10,146 nt of DNA from JBGPJM01 sp041485385. Its GTDB lineage: Bacteria > Planctomycetota > Phycisphaerae > Phycisphaerales > UBA1924. Positions 1-6,384 of the stretch are shown here, one piece after another. Each line of letters starts with the position of its first letter. The stretch's first letter is position 1. The stretch is from the NCBI GenBank assembly GCA_041485385.1, contig JBGPJM010000186.1, positions 1-10,146 of the forward strand, read 5' to 3'. The position numbers were made by a program, and so were the translations under genes. Below the pieces are notes generated by a model. It worked only from the letters and a program-made list of their open reading frames with translations, was not told the origin of the DNA and made no database searches.

Positions 1-1
1 G

Positions 2-706
2 ATCTACCCCGCGATCATCGGGACCATGGCCGTGCTGGTGACGATCTTCCTGCTCACGTTCGTGCTCCCCAAGTTCGCGATGGTGTTCAAGGGCAAGGAG
101 GACATCCTGCCCTGGACGACCAAGTTCCTCATGGGCCTCAGCGACTTCATGGTGCACAACTGGTACTTCGTGGCGGGCGGGCTGGTGCTGATGGTGGGGG
201 GGTTCTGGGCGTTCATCCGGACGGAGACGGGCGGGTTCTGGTTCGACCGGGTGAAGCTGACGATACCGGTGGTGCGGTCGATGTTCCGGGCGCTGTACAT
301 CAGCCGCTCGCTGCAGACGATGGGGCAGCTGATCAACGCGGGCGTGCCGATGCTGGACACGCTGGCGATCACGGGCGACATCGCGGGCAACTCGCTGTTC
401 AGGACGATGTGGCGGAGCGTGTACACGAACGTGAAGCAGGGCAAGAAGATCGCCGCGCCGCTGAACAAGACCAAGCTCCTCCCGCGTGCCGTGGCGCAGA
501 TGATCTCGGCGGGCGAGGAGTCCGGTAAGCTGGGGGAGGTGCTGGACGAGATCTCGACGTACTACGGCAAGCTGCTGAAGGACCGCATAAAGGCGGTCAC
601 GTCGATGATCGAGCCCATCATGATCATCCTAATGGGTACAGTCGTCGGCTTCATCGCGATGTCGATCATCCTCCCGATCTTCAAGATGAGCTCGATTGTA
701 AAATAG
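2..706 (+). CDS. Type II secretion / type IV pilus inner-membrane platform protein, GspF/PilC family (C-terminal half, 5' end cut)
   Basis: Platform protein of the inner membrane that works with the assembly ATPase to extrude pseudopilins or pilins. The frame is open from base 2, so the gene began upstream; 234 residues are visible, against about 400 for the family. Seen: the first transmembrane segment (visible residues 2-25, starting IYPAIIGTMAVLV), a second hydrophobic stretch near 60, then the second T2SSF cytoplasmic domain with its typical signatures SRSLQTMGQLINAGVPMLDT and MISAGEESGKLGEVLDEIS. The final transmembrane helix (PIMIILMGTVVGFIAMSIILPIF) comes just before the TAG stop. The hallmark G-E-E-S-G-K-L segment is intact. 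It lies upstream of three pilin-like genes on the same strand, which supports a secretion or pilus role. Whether it serves T2SS or T4P cannot be settled without the upstream genes. Confidence 0.93.
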   Translation: MYPAIIGTMAVLVTIFLLTFVLPKFAMVFKGKEDILPWTTKFLMGLSDFMVHNWYFVAGGLVLMVGGFWAFIRTETGGFWFDRVKLTIPVVRSMFRALYISRSLQTMGQLINAGVPMLDTLAITGDIAGNSLFRTMWRSVYTNVKQGKKIAAPLNKTKLLPRAVAQMISAGEESGKLGEVLDEISTYYGKLLKDRIKAVTSMIEPIMIILMGTVVGFIAMSIILPIFKMSSIVK

Positions 707-756
707 TCGATGGCGGCAGGGGTGATTGCCGACGGCGCGATCGCCCGGTAACCCCC

Positions 757-840
757 GGCGCGGGCGTGGCGCGCCCGGCCAGCAAGGCCGGCCCCGGGGC
801 CGCCCTGCGCGGCCCGCCGGCCCGCCCCCCGCGGGGGCGG
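757..840. other. Cluster of GC-rich inverted repeats between the gspF-like and gspI-like genes
   Basis: Four adjacent inverted repeats can be read in the 150-base gap: GGCGCG/CGCGCC (757-762 with 770-775), CCGGCC/GGCCGG with loop AGCAA (775-780 with 786-791), the perfect palindrome CGGCCCCGGGGCCG (789-802), and CCGCCCCC/GGGGGCGG with loop CGC (822-829 with 833-840). The last ends five bases before the ribosome binding site of the next gene. None is followed by a T-tract, so this is not a standard intrinsic terminator. It may attenuate read-through, protect the 3' end of the upstream mRNA, or modulate translation. Random formation is a real alternative in DNA this GC-rich. Confidence 0.45.
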
Positions 841-845
841 CATGA

Positions 846-851
846 AAGGAG
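846..851 (+). promoter_or_regulatory. Ribosome binding site AAGGAG that decides the start of the gspI-like gene
   Basis: AAGGAG lies 5 bases before ATG 857 and 2 bases before ATG 854. An in-frame ATG at 842 lies upstream of the AAGGAG and has no comparable site. The start at 857 is therefore preferred over 842. Confidence 0.75.
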
Positions 852-856
852 CGATG

Positions 857-1573
857 ATGAGTACCCCGCACACCGCCGGTCCCAGGCGGCTCATGATCCG
901 GAGGCGGCGCTCCGACCGTCGCGCGTTCACGCTGATCGAGACCGCGCTGGCCACCGTCATCATCGGCGTCGGCGTGCTGGCCCTGATCGAGTCGCAGCAG
1001 GCGTTCATGAGCGCCAACGACTGGTCCACCCACGCCGCCACCGCGACCTACCTGGCCAACGAGGTCCGCGAGCTCACCCGCAAGCTCCCCAAGCACGACC
1101 CCGTTACGGGGCTGTACTTCGAGTCGCAGGGGCCGAACCAGGTCCTCCGGGGCTGGGGGCCGGAGACCGGCGAGGTCGAGGTCTCCGACTTCGACGACGT
1201 CGACGACTTCGACGGCATCGTGTTCTCTCCCACCGGCACGCCGGGCGCCGCCGACGGCGACCTGCCCGGCCCGATCGACGCGTTCGGGAGCGTGATCCCC
1301 GAGATCCAGGCCGACGGGAGCCTGATGCTCGACGGCCAGGGCGACGCCATGTCGCTGCAGGGGTGGTCGCAGGCCGTGCGGGTCGAGAAGCTCGACCCGT
1401 TCGACACGTCGATCGTCCGTCCGCATGACTACGTCATCGCGGCCAACCCGCCGACGACCGCGGGGCTGGCGGTGGACAAGTTCCCCTTGCGCGTCACGTG
1501 CACCGTGCGCTACCAGGGGCACAACGACTCGGCGCCGCACGACGTGGCCAACGTCGTCTGGATCGTCCCGTAA
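857..1573 (+). CDS. Minor pseudopilin, GspI/PilV-like, with N-terminal methylation motif
   Basis: Predicted 238-residue prepilin-like protein that would be cut by the prepilin peptidase and join the tip of a pseudopilus or pilus. Seen: a basic leader of 23 residues (many Arg), then the processing motif RRA|FTLIET at residues 21-29, with Phe24 as +1 and Glu28 as the +5 glutamate. A hydrophobic helix of about 20 residues follows (TALATVIIGVGVLALIES). Position -1 is Ala rather than the usual Gly. The soluble part is acidic and Gly/Pro-rich, with an Asp/Phe cluster at residues 111-119 and little family signal. The class call rests on the helix wording (T-L-I-E-T-A-L-A), which resembles GspI/PilV, and on position between a GspF-like gene and GspK/J-like genes. 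The start was chosen by AAGGAG at 846-851. A general type II secretion prepilin of unassigned class is the alternative. Confidence 0.8.
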   Translation: MSTPHTAGPRRLMIRRRRSDRRAFTLIETALATVIIGVGVLALIESQQAFMSANDWSTHAATATYLANEVRELTRKLPKHDPVTGLYFESQGPNQVLRGWGPETGEVEVSDFDDVDDFDGIVFSPTGTPGAADGDLPGPIDAFGSVIPEIQADGSLMLDGQGDAMSLQGWSQAVRVEKLDPFDTSIVRPHDYVIAANPPTTAGLAVDKFPLRVTCTVRYQGHNDSAPHDVANVVWIVP

Positions 1574-1585
1574 CCGTCCGCGCCC

Positions 1586-1630
1586 CCCGGATCCCCTCCG
1601 GGCGGGTCATCCGGCCCGCCGATCGGGCCG
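1586..1630. other. Inverted repeats in the gap before the large PilX/GspK-like gene
   Basis: The 98-base gap holds CCCGGA/TCCGGG with loop TCCCC (1586-1591 with 1597-1602), then two mutually exclusive stems: GGCGGG/CCCGCC (1601-1606 with 1615-1620) or CGGCCCG/CGGGCCG with loop CCGAT (1612-1618 with 1624-1630). There is no T-tract. No promoter is apparent to me. It could be a processing or stability element, or chance in GC-rich DNA. Confidence 0.35.
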
Positions 1631-1654
1631 AACACGAATCTGTAGCGAGGCATC

Positions 1655-1660
1655 GAGAGG
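1655..1660 (+). promoter_or_regulatory. Likely ribosome binding site GAGAGG of the PilX/GspK-like gene
   Basis: GAGAGG is 11 bases before ATG 1672 and 5 bases before an in-frame GTG at 1666. The spacing fits GTG better, but ATG is the commoner start. The two choices differ by only two residues. Confidence 0.5.
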
Positions 1661-1671
1661 TCCGGGTGAAC

Positions 1672-4623
1672 ATGACAGCACGAAACGCCCTTTCCCCGAG
1701 AACCGTCCGCAACCTCGGCGCCGCGGTTCCGCGCCCCCCCCGCGCCCCCCGCCCCCGCCGCCGGCAATCCGCGCGGCGTGTGGCGCGGTACTGCCGCACG
1801 CGCCGCGGCGTGGCGTCGGTGCTGGCGATGATGTTCGTGGTCCTCTTCGGCTCGCTGGCGGTGGCGATGGCGATCGTCAGCAAGGGCAACCTCCGCACCG
1901 CGCAGACGCACCTGCACGTGCTCCGGGCGATGGGCGCGGCGGACACCGGCCTGGCGGTGGCGCAGAAGCGGCTGGCCGACGCCACGGCGAGGTTCATCGT
2001 CGAGAAGGGCCAGGTGGACGGGGACTTCGGCAGCGACCTGTGGAACGGCACGTACACCGCCGGCGACGGCCAGGTGCGGGTGCTGGCCAACACCGGCGGG
2101 TTCACCGAGTCGGTCACGCCGACCAGCATCGCCCAGGCGGTGGTGAACGCCTTCGAGGCCGAGCAGAACAAGGTGACGATCAACGGCATCCCGGCCGATC
2201 CGCTCATCCACACGGCCCCGGCCGGGACCGACACGTCCGAGTACAAGAGCGCCGGCTGGGTGAGCACGCCGGCCATCGCCATCGACGGCGATGCGTCGCA
2301 GACGGGGCTCAACGTCGCGGCGTACCAGGTCGAGTTCGCCCCGCTGGCCAACGGCACCGACGTCCGCATCATCGTGACGGGCTACAGCTCGGTCAGCGCC
2401 GCGGGCGGCAGCTCGTACCACTACGGCGGGTTCAGCACGCAGAACCACCTTCGCCCGCTCACGCGGGTGATCCAGCAGGACTTCCGCGTGGTCAAGCGGC
2501 ACGAGCACGCCATGCTCAGCCCCAGCCGCATCATGATCGGCAAGAACGTCCACGTGAGCGGCGACCTGGGATCCCGGTACACGGACGTGGCCCAGAACAA
2601 CGGCCACCCGATGGTGATCAAGTCGGACTTCATGGGTCTCAGCCCCGTCCTGGACGCCGAGCTCACCGCGTTCTACACCAACGTCCTGCAGTACGACGTC
2701 GACGGCGACAACCGCCTGCGCGTCGGGCATTCCGTCGAGGGCGCGGGCCTTCCCAGCAACGCCACCGACTACGACGGCGACGGGCACCCCGACAACGCCT
2801 TCGCCGACGCCACCGGCGACGGGTACGTCGACGACTTCGATATCTTCATGAACCACTACGACACCAACCACGACGGCAAGGTCGTGCTGGCCGCGTCGCT
2901 CACGGTCGGCACGCCGGCCGAGGGCCAGACGCCCGAGTTCACGGTCGATGACGACTTGGCGCTGCTCATCGACTCGGGCCACCCGGACCGCAACGGCAAC
3001 GGCGTCTGGGGCTACACCGACACCAACCACAACGGCAAGTGGGACGCGGGCGAGACGCTGCTGGACGTCGATACGTTGCACACCGCTTCCGGGGGCGGGC
3101 CTGTCTACCCTGACCGCGCCCTGGGCTACCGCGACGGCGTGATCGACCGGAAGGACGCGTACCACAAGGTCAACGGGCGGCTGGTCTTCTCCGCCTCCGA
3201 GAGCGCCTGGAACACGGCCCACGGCGACCCCCAGCAGTACCTGCGCGGCTCGCTGGCCCCTGGGGCCGGGCAGGCCCCCCAGCGGTTCTCGGCCACGACC
3301 GACGAGCTCCCCGATATCACCGCGGCGTCGTTCACGAGCGCGCAGACGCCGCTGCGTGCGGCGGCCGACGGCGCCGCTTTCGACTCGCAGGTCGCGCAGC
3401 AGCTCGGGGTCGCCGTCTCGTCGCTCCCGACCTACACCGAGGCCTCGAGCGACTCCACCCACGTCCGCTACTTCCGGTCGGACCTCAGCGACGCGACGGT
3501 CTACGCGATGACCGGGCGGCACCTCTATGAGAAGATGCCCTTCAACTCGCCCTCGTTCTCCGACTGGTACTATCGCCCGCGCTACGAGAACCTGACCTTC
3601 AACAACGTGCAGATCCCCGAGGGCAACAACGCCCTGTTCGTCAACTGCGTGTTCGTCGGCGTCACCTACGTCCGCACCTACACCGACAACACGCACGAGA
3701 ACTGGACGCTCTACGGCAAGATGGAGTGGGACGCCACCCAGAACCACCCCGTCACGATCACCGATCCCCTGGACCGGAGCGACTTCGCCCGGTACACGAC
3801 CGGCAACCCCATCGACGGCCCCGAGAACTACAACGATTTCCCCAACCCCCCGACCATCCACGGCTCGGTGCGCACCGGGGACACGCGCAACACCAAGCTC
3901 TACTCCAACAACATCCGCTTCCACGACTGCCTGTTCGTCGGCACCATCGTCTCCGACACGCCGACGGAGTACACCCACGTCCGCAACAAACTCCAGTTCA
4001 CCGGCGCGACGCGCTTCACGACGGAGAACCCGGACCACCCCAACGATCCCAACCTCAACCCCGACCCGGCGGACATGGACCAGATCTGCCGCAGCTCGAT
4101 GATGCTGCCGCAGTATTCGGTGGACATCGGCCAGTTCAACAGCCCCACCGACACGTACTCCGGCGGGCCTGCCGCCCAGAACGTGAACCTCTCGGGCACG
4201 ATCGTCGCCGGCGTGCTGGACATCCGCGGCAACGCGAACATCGACGGCTCGCTGCTGCTCACCTTCGCGCCCATCGCCGGGCAGGGCCCCCTGCAGCAGC
4301 ACGGACAGGCCATCGGCAACCCCGCCGGCTTCAACGCCACGATCGGCTACTTCGGCCCCGCCGACGGCGATGGCGAGTCGCTCGACCCGGCCACGCTGCC
4401 GATCGTCGGCGGTCATCGGATCGTCGGTTACGACACCGATGGCGACGGCCTCCCCGACGTCGGCCCCGACCAGGCCCAGCCACCCGGCTCGACGGCGGTC
4501 CCCTTCTACGGCTACGGGCGGATCAACCTCAGCTGGAACCCCGACCTGCCCATGCCCGACGGCATCATGCTCCCCGTCACGATCACCCCGCTCACCATGA
4601 CCTACAGGGAGGGCCGCCGTTGA
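1672..4623 (+). CDS. Very large PilX/GspK-like pseudopilin-type membrane protein with Asp-rich calcium-binding-type loops
   Basis: Predicted 983-residue protein anchored by one N-terminal helix, with nearly all its mass outside the cytoplasm. Seen: a long basic, Pro/Arg-rich leader (residues 1-45), RRGVASVLAMMFVV (44-57) and a helix to about 69, then a PilX-like amphipathic stretch (70-110, with AADTGLAVAQKRL). There is no +5 glutamate after Gly46, as is known for GspK. Residues 342-497 carry several D-x-D-x-D-G type loops: DVDGD, DYDGDGHPD, DATGDGYVDDFD, DTNHDG, DRNGNG and DTNHNGKWDAGE. Another, DTDGDGLPD, is at 921-929. These resemble thrombospondin type 3, dockerin or EF-hand calcium loops. 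Residues 640-860 contain repeated strands of the F-x-x-C-x-FVG kind, suggesting a beta-helix. It lies between GspI- and GspJ-like genes and its stop overlaps the next start. Inferred role: tip or adhesin subunit of a pseudopilus. The length is far above the few hundred residues usual for GspK or PilX. Confidence 0.72.
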   Translation: MTARNALSPRTVRNLGAAVPRPPRAPRPRRRQSARRVARYCRTRRGVASVLAMMFVVLFGSLAVAMAIVSKGNLRTAQTHLHVLRAMGAADTGLAVAQKRLADATARFIVEKGQVDGDFGSDLWNGTYTAGDGQVRVLANTGGFTESVTPTSIAQAVVNAFEAEQNKVTINGIPADPLIHTAPAGTDTSEYKSAGWVSTPAIAIDGDASQTGLNVAAYQVEFAPLANGTDVRIIVTGYSSVSAAGGSSYHYGGFSTQNHLRPLTRVIQQDFRVVKRHEHAMLSPSRIMIGKNVHVSGDLGSRYTDVAQNNGHPMVIKSDFMGLSPVLDAELTAFYTNVLQYDVDGDNRLRVGHSVEGAGLPSNATDYDGDGHPDNAFADATGDGYVDDFDIFMNHYDTNHDGKVVLAASLTVGTPAEGQTPEFTVDDDLALLIDSGHPDRNGNGVWGYTDTNHNGKWDAGETLLDVDTLHTASGGGPVYPDRALGYRDGVIDRKDAYHKVNGRLVFSASESAWNTAHGDPQQYLRGSLAPGAGQAPQRFSATTDELPDITAASFTSAQTPLRAAADGAAFDSQVAQQLGVAVSSLPTYTEASSDSTHVRYFRSDLSDATVYAMTGRHLYEKMPFNSPSFSDWYYRPRYENLTFNNVQIPEGNNALFVNCVFVGVTYVRTYTDNTHENWTLYGKMEWDATQNHPVTITDPLDRSDFARYTTGNPIDGPENYNDFPNPPTIHGSVRTGDTRNTKLYSNNIRFHDCLFVGTIVSDTPTEYTHVRNKLQFTGATRFTTENPDHPNDPNLNPDPADMDQICRSSMMLPQYSVDIGQFNSPTDTYSGGPAAQNVNLSGTIVAGVLDIRGNANIDGSLLLTFAPIAGQGPLQQHGQAIGNPAGFNATIGYFGPADGDGESLDPATLPIVGGHRIVGYDTDGDGLPDVGPDQAQPPGSTAVPFYGYGRINLSWNPDLPMPDGIMLPVTITPLTMTYREGRR
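2695..3162 (+). other. Segment encoding repeated Asp/Asn-Gly calcium-binding-type loops
   Basis: Within the PilX/GspK-like protein (residues 342-497) at least six loops with alternating Asp/Asn and Gly occur. Examples are DYDGDGHPD, TGDGYVDDFD, DTNHDGKV, DRNGNGVW and DTNHNGKWDAGE. The last is close to the F/EF-hand-like half of dockerin modules. Spacing between loops is irregular, so this is a degenerate array rather than an exact tandem repeat. A single further loop lies at 4432-4458. Confidence 0.65.
4606..4613 (+). promoter_or_regulatory. Ribosome binding site AGGGAGGG of the gspJ-like gene, inside the preceding gene
   Basis: This strong purine site lies within the last codons of the large PilX/GspK-like gene, 9 bases before ATG 4623. 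Together with the one-base TGATG overlap, it points to coupled translation of the two genes. Confidence 0.75.
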
Positions 4624-5264
4624 TGAACCGACCCCGAAGCCTCGCCACGCCGCCGCCCGGACGCCTGCGGTCCAGGGGCGGGTTCACCATCATCGAACTG
4701 CTCATCGCGCTGGCGATCAGCGCCATGCTCCTCACGGCGACGCTGGGCGCCCTGGACGCCTCGTGGCGCAGCTACAAGACGACCACGGAGTCGGCCTCCA
4801 CGCACGTCATCTCCCGCATCGTCATCACCCGCATCCTGGCGCTGATCCGCACCGGCACGCAGTTCGGCCCCTACCCCGCCGACTTCCTCGACCCCGCCCA
4901 GAACCCCGTCCCGGACAACCACGAGATCGAGTTCATCGCCGAGTCGGACCGCGCCGCGGGCAACAACATCGTCACCCGCATCGAGCGGCGGGCCACGACC
5001 ACCGCCGGCCTGTATGACCTCTGGTACGTCCGCCTCGACGCCGACGTCACGCCGCCGGCGGTCATCCAGGAGCACCCGATGCTCAGGGGCGTGCGCGAGG
5101 CCCTGTTCATCCTCGAGTACGATCCGGGTCCCAAGCTCAAGCGGGCGACGGTCGACCTGACCATCCAGCCCAACGACGTCCAGGACGGCTTCGGCATGGG
5201 CACCGGTAACGAGGCCCCGACGATCCGGCTCGTGGCCTCCGCGGTGCCGCGCCAGATCAACTGA
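4623..5264 (+). CDS. Minor pseudopilin, GspJ/PilW-like, with canonical prepilin motif
   Basis: Predicted 213-residue prepilin. Seen: a short basic leader, then the canonical processing site SRGG|FTIIELLIAL with Gly20 at -1, Phe21 at +1 and Glu25 at +5. A hydrophobic helix (LLIALAISAMLLTATLGAL) follows, then SWRSYKTTTESASTHVISRIVITRILALIRTG, a pattern typical of GspJ/PilW-type proteins. The C-terminal part is a mixed soluble domain (residues 60-213), with FILEYDPG and VDLTIQPN segments that look like pilin-domain beta strands. Known for the family: GspJ forms the initiating tip complex with GspI and GspK; PilW plays the similar part in type IV pili. Here it follows GspI- and GspK-like genes, so the same complex is inferred. 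It is the last gene of the run, and a terminator follows 27 bases after the stop. PulG-like assignment is less likely. Confidence 0.85.
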   Translation: MNRPRSLATPPPGRLRSRGGFTIIELLIALAISAMLLTATLGALDASWRSYKTTTESASTHVISRIVITRILALIRTGTQFGPYPADFLDPAQNPVPDNHEIEFIAESDRAAGNNIVTRIERRATTTAGLYDLWYVRLDADVTPPAVIQEHPMLRGVREALFILEYDPGPKLKRATVDLTIQPNDVQDGFGMGTGNEAPTIRLVASAVPRQIN

Positions 5265-5272
5265 CGGAGCGT

Positions 5273-5286
5273 TTGCCGATCGGCAA
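5273..5286. repeat. Perfect 14-base palindrome TTGCCGATCGGCAA
   Basis: The palindrome is exact over all 14 bases and sits between the gspJ-like stop and the terminator stem. It can form a 5-bp stem with loop GATC, or a two-fold symmetric protein site. No second copy was noticed in the window. Confidence 0.6.
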
Positions 5287-5291
5287 CGAGC

Positions 5292-5322
5292 GGGCGTCGC
5301 GCTTCATGCGGACGCCCTTTTT
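5292..5322 (+). terminator. Rho-independent terminator of the pseudopilin run
   Basis: GGGCGTC (5292-5298) pairs with GACGCCC (5311-5317). A bulged G is followed by a further CGC/GCG pairing (5300-5302 with 5308-5310), leaving loop TTCAT. TTTTT follows directly at 5318-5322. The T-tract suits the + strand only. It runs into the TGA of the convergent nnrD gene, so the two units are packed tail to tail. Confidence 0.82.
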
Positions 5323-6314
5323 CATAGGCCGGGCGCGCGGAGCGTCTCCATCGCCGCCGGGATCTCCGCGGCCAGCTCCGTCGCCAAGAGGCCCGCGCTC
5401 GCCCCATGAGATGCGGACCACCGCTCGCCCGCGAGCCCGTGCACATAGACGCCGAGCCTGGCCGCGTCGAACAGGTCCAGCGGGCGCCCCGGGGGAGGGG
5501 CGGGACGCATCTTCCCGGCAACGCCGGCGGGGAGCCGCAGCGGCGGAGGGGGCGCGGGGAGCGCCACGAACTGCGCGATGATGCCGGCGATGACGCCCGT
5601 AAGCACGTCGCCCGTGCCGCCCACGGCCAGGCAGGCGTGGCCGGTCGGGTTCGTCCACGTCCGCTGGCCGTCGCTCACCACCGTCCCGGCGCCCTTCAGC
5701 ACCACCACGCACCCCAGGCGCTGCGCGAGCTGCTCCGCCGCGCCCTGGCGCGATTCGGCGAGCCCCAGATCGTTCTTCAGCCCCATCCCGCGGACCAGCC
5801 GGACGAACTCGCCGGGGTGGGGCGTGAGCACGGCCGCGGCGTGCAGATCGCGGGTGACCTGCGGCATCTGCGCCAGGGCGCTCAGCGCGTCGGCGTCCAC
5901 GACCACCGGCGAATCTTCCTGCTGGATGGCGCGCAGCGTCAGGGCCCGCGCCCCGTCGCCGCGCCCGAGCCCCGGCCCGATCGCCAGGCACGCGCAGGGC
6001 CCGCCCGCGAGGACCCGGTCCACCACGGCCGCGCCCTCGTGCGCGATGATCAGACCGTCGTTGCCGACCGGCATGGCCACGCCGGTGGCCCACGGCGCGA
6101 TCGTGAGCCCGGCGTCCAGCACCGGCGCGGGCATCACCAGCCTCGCCAGCCCCGCGCCGGCGCGCAGCGCGGCCGTAGCGGTAAGCGCCGGCGCGCCGAT
6201 CATGCGGGTGTCCGGCGCCGCGCACCCGCCGATGACGACCACCGTGCCGAACGTCCCTTTGTGCCCCGCGGGGTCACGCTCCGGCAGGCGCGGCAACGCG
6301 GGCCCGCCGGTCAT
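5322..6314 (-). CDS. nnrD: ADP/ATP-dependent NAD(P)H-hydrate dehydratase (stand-alone)
   Basis: Enzyme that dehydrates the damaged S-form of NADHX/NADPHX back to NAD(P)H, using ADP or ATP. It is cytoplasmic and belongs to the ribokinase-like carbohydrate kinase fold. The protein is 330 residues. Seen in order: GHKGTFGTVVVIGG (17-30), the small-residue helix ALTATAALRAGAGLARL (43-59), IGPGLGRGD (112-120), VVVDADALSAL (137-147), LTPHPGEFVRL (163-173), VVVLKGAGTVVSDG (203-216) and TNPTGHACLAVGGTGDVLTG (221-240), whose GTGD Asp236 is the expected catalytic residue. The usual N-P-G-M wording is replaced by H-A-C-L. A proline-rich stretch of about 30 residues (250-280) interrupts the C-terminal part before DAARLGVYVHGLAGE. 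The NnrE epimerase domain often fused in YjeF-type proteins is absent. The start has GGGGAGGG 7 bases upstream. It is probably co-transcribed with the gene before it (70-base gap). Confidence 0.93.
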   Translation of the reverse strand: MTGGPALPRLPERDPAGHKGTFGTVVVIGGCAAPDTRMIGAPALTATAALRAGAGLARLVMPAPVLDAGLTIAPWATGVAMPVGNDGLIIAHEGAAVVDRVLAGGPCACLAIGPGLGRGDGARALTLRAIQQEDSPVVVDADALSALAQMPQVTRDLHAAAVLTPHPGEFVRLVRGMGLKNDLGLAESRQGAAEQLAQRLGCVVVLKGAGTVVSDGQRTWTNPTGHACLAVGGTGDVLTGVIAGIIAQFVALPAPPPPLRLPAGVAGKMRPAPPPGRPLDLFDAARLGVYVHGLAGERWSASHGASAGLLATELAAEIPAAMETLRAPGL

Positions 6315-6321
6315 GCGTGCG

Positions 6322-6329
6322 CCCTCCCC
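6322..6329 (-). promoter_or_regulatory. Ribosome binding site of nnrD
   Basis: On the minus strand this reads GGGGAGGG, 7 bases before ATG at 6314. It supports that start. The rest of the 70-base gap (6315-6384) shows no terminator or promoter that I can support. Confidence 0.7.
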
Positions 6330-6384
6330 GCGACCGCCGGTGCCCCGCCGATGCGAATCCGAACCATCCGTGGCCGCTCCCTGT

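Noticed and set aside
1498..1671. Upstream extension of the large pilin-like gene to ATG 1498
   Set aside because: It would overlap the gspI-like gene by 76 bases and add an Arg-rich stretch without a binding site. GAGAGG at 1655-1660 favours a start at 1666 or 1672.
1510..4416. 968-codon open frame on the minus strand opposite the large pilin-like gene
   Set aside because: Its translation is Val/Arg/Gly-rich low-complexity sequence with no recognisable motif. It is the antisense shadow expected in GC-rich DNA with strong third-position bias; the + strand frame has a membrane anchor and real motifs.
3726..4622. Upstream extension of the gspJ-like frame
   Set aside because: The added residues are Pro/Arg/His-rich shadow sequence within the preceding gene. 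The prepilin motif and the AGGGAGGG site place the start at 4623.
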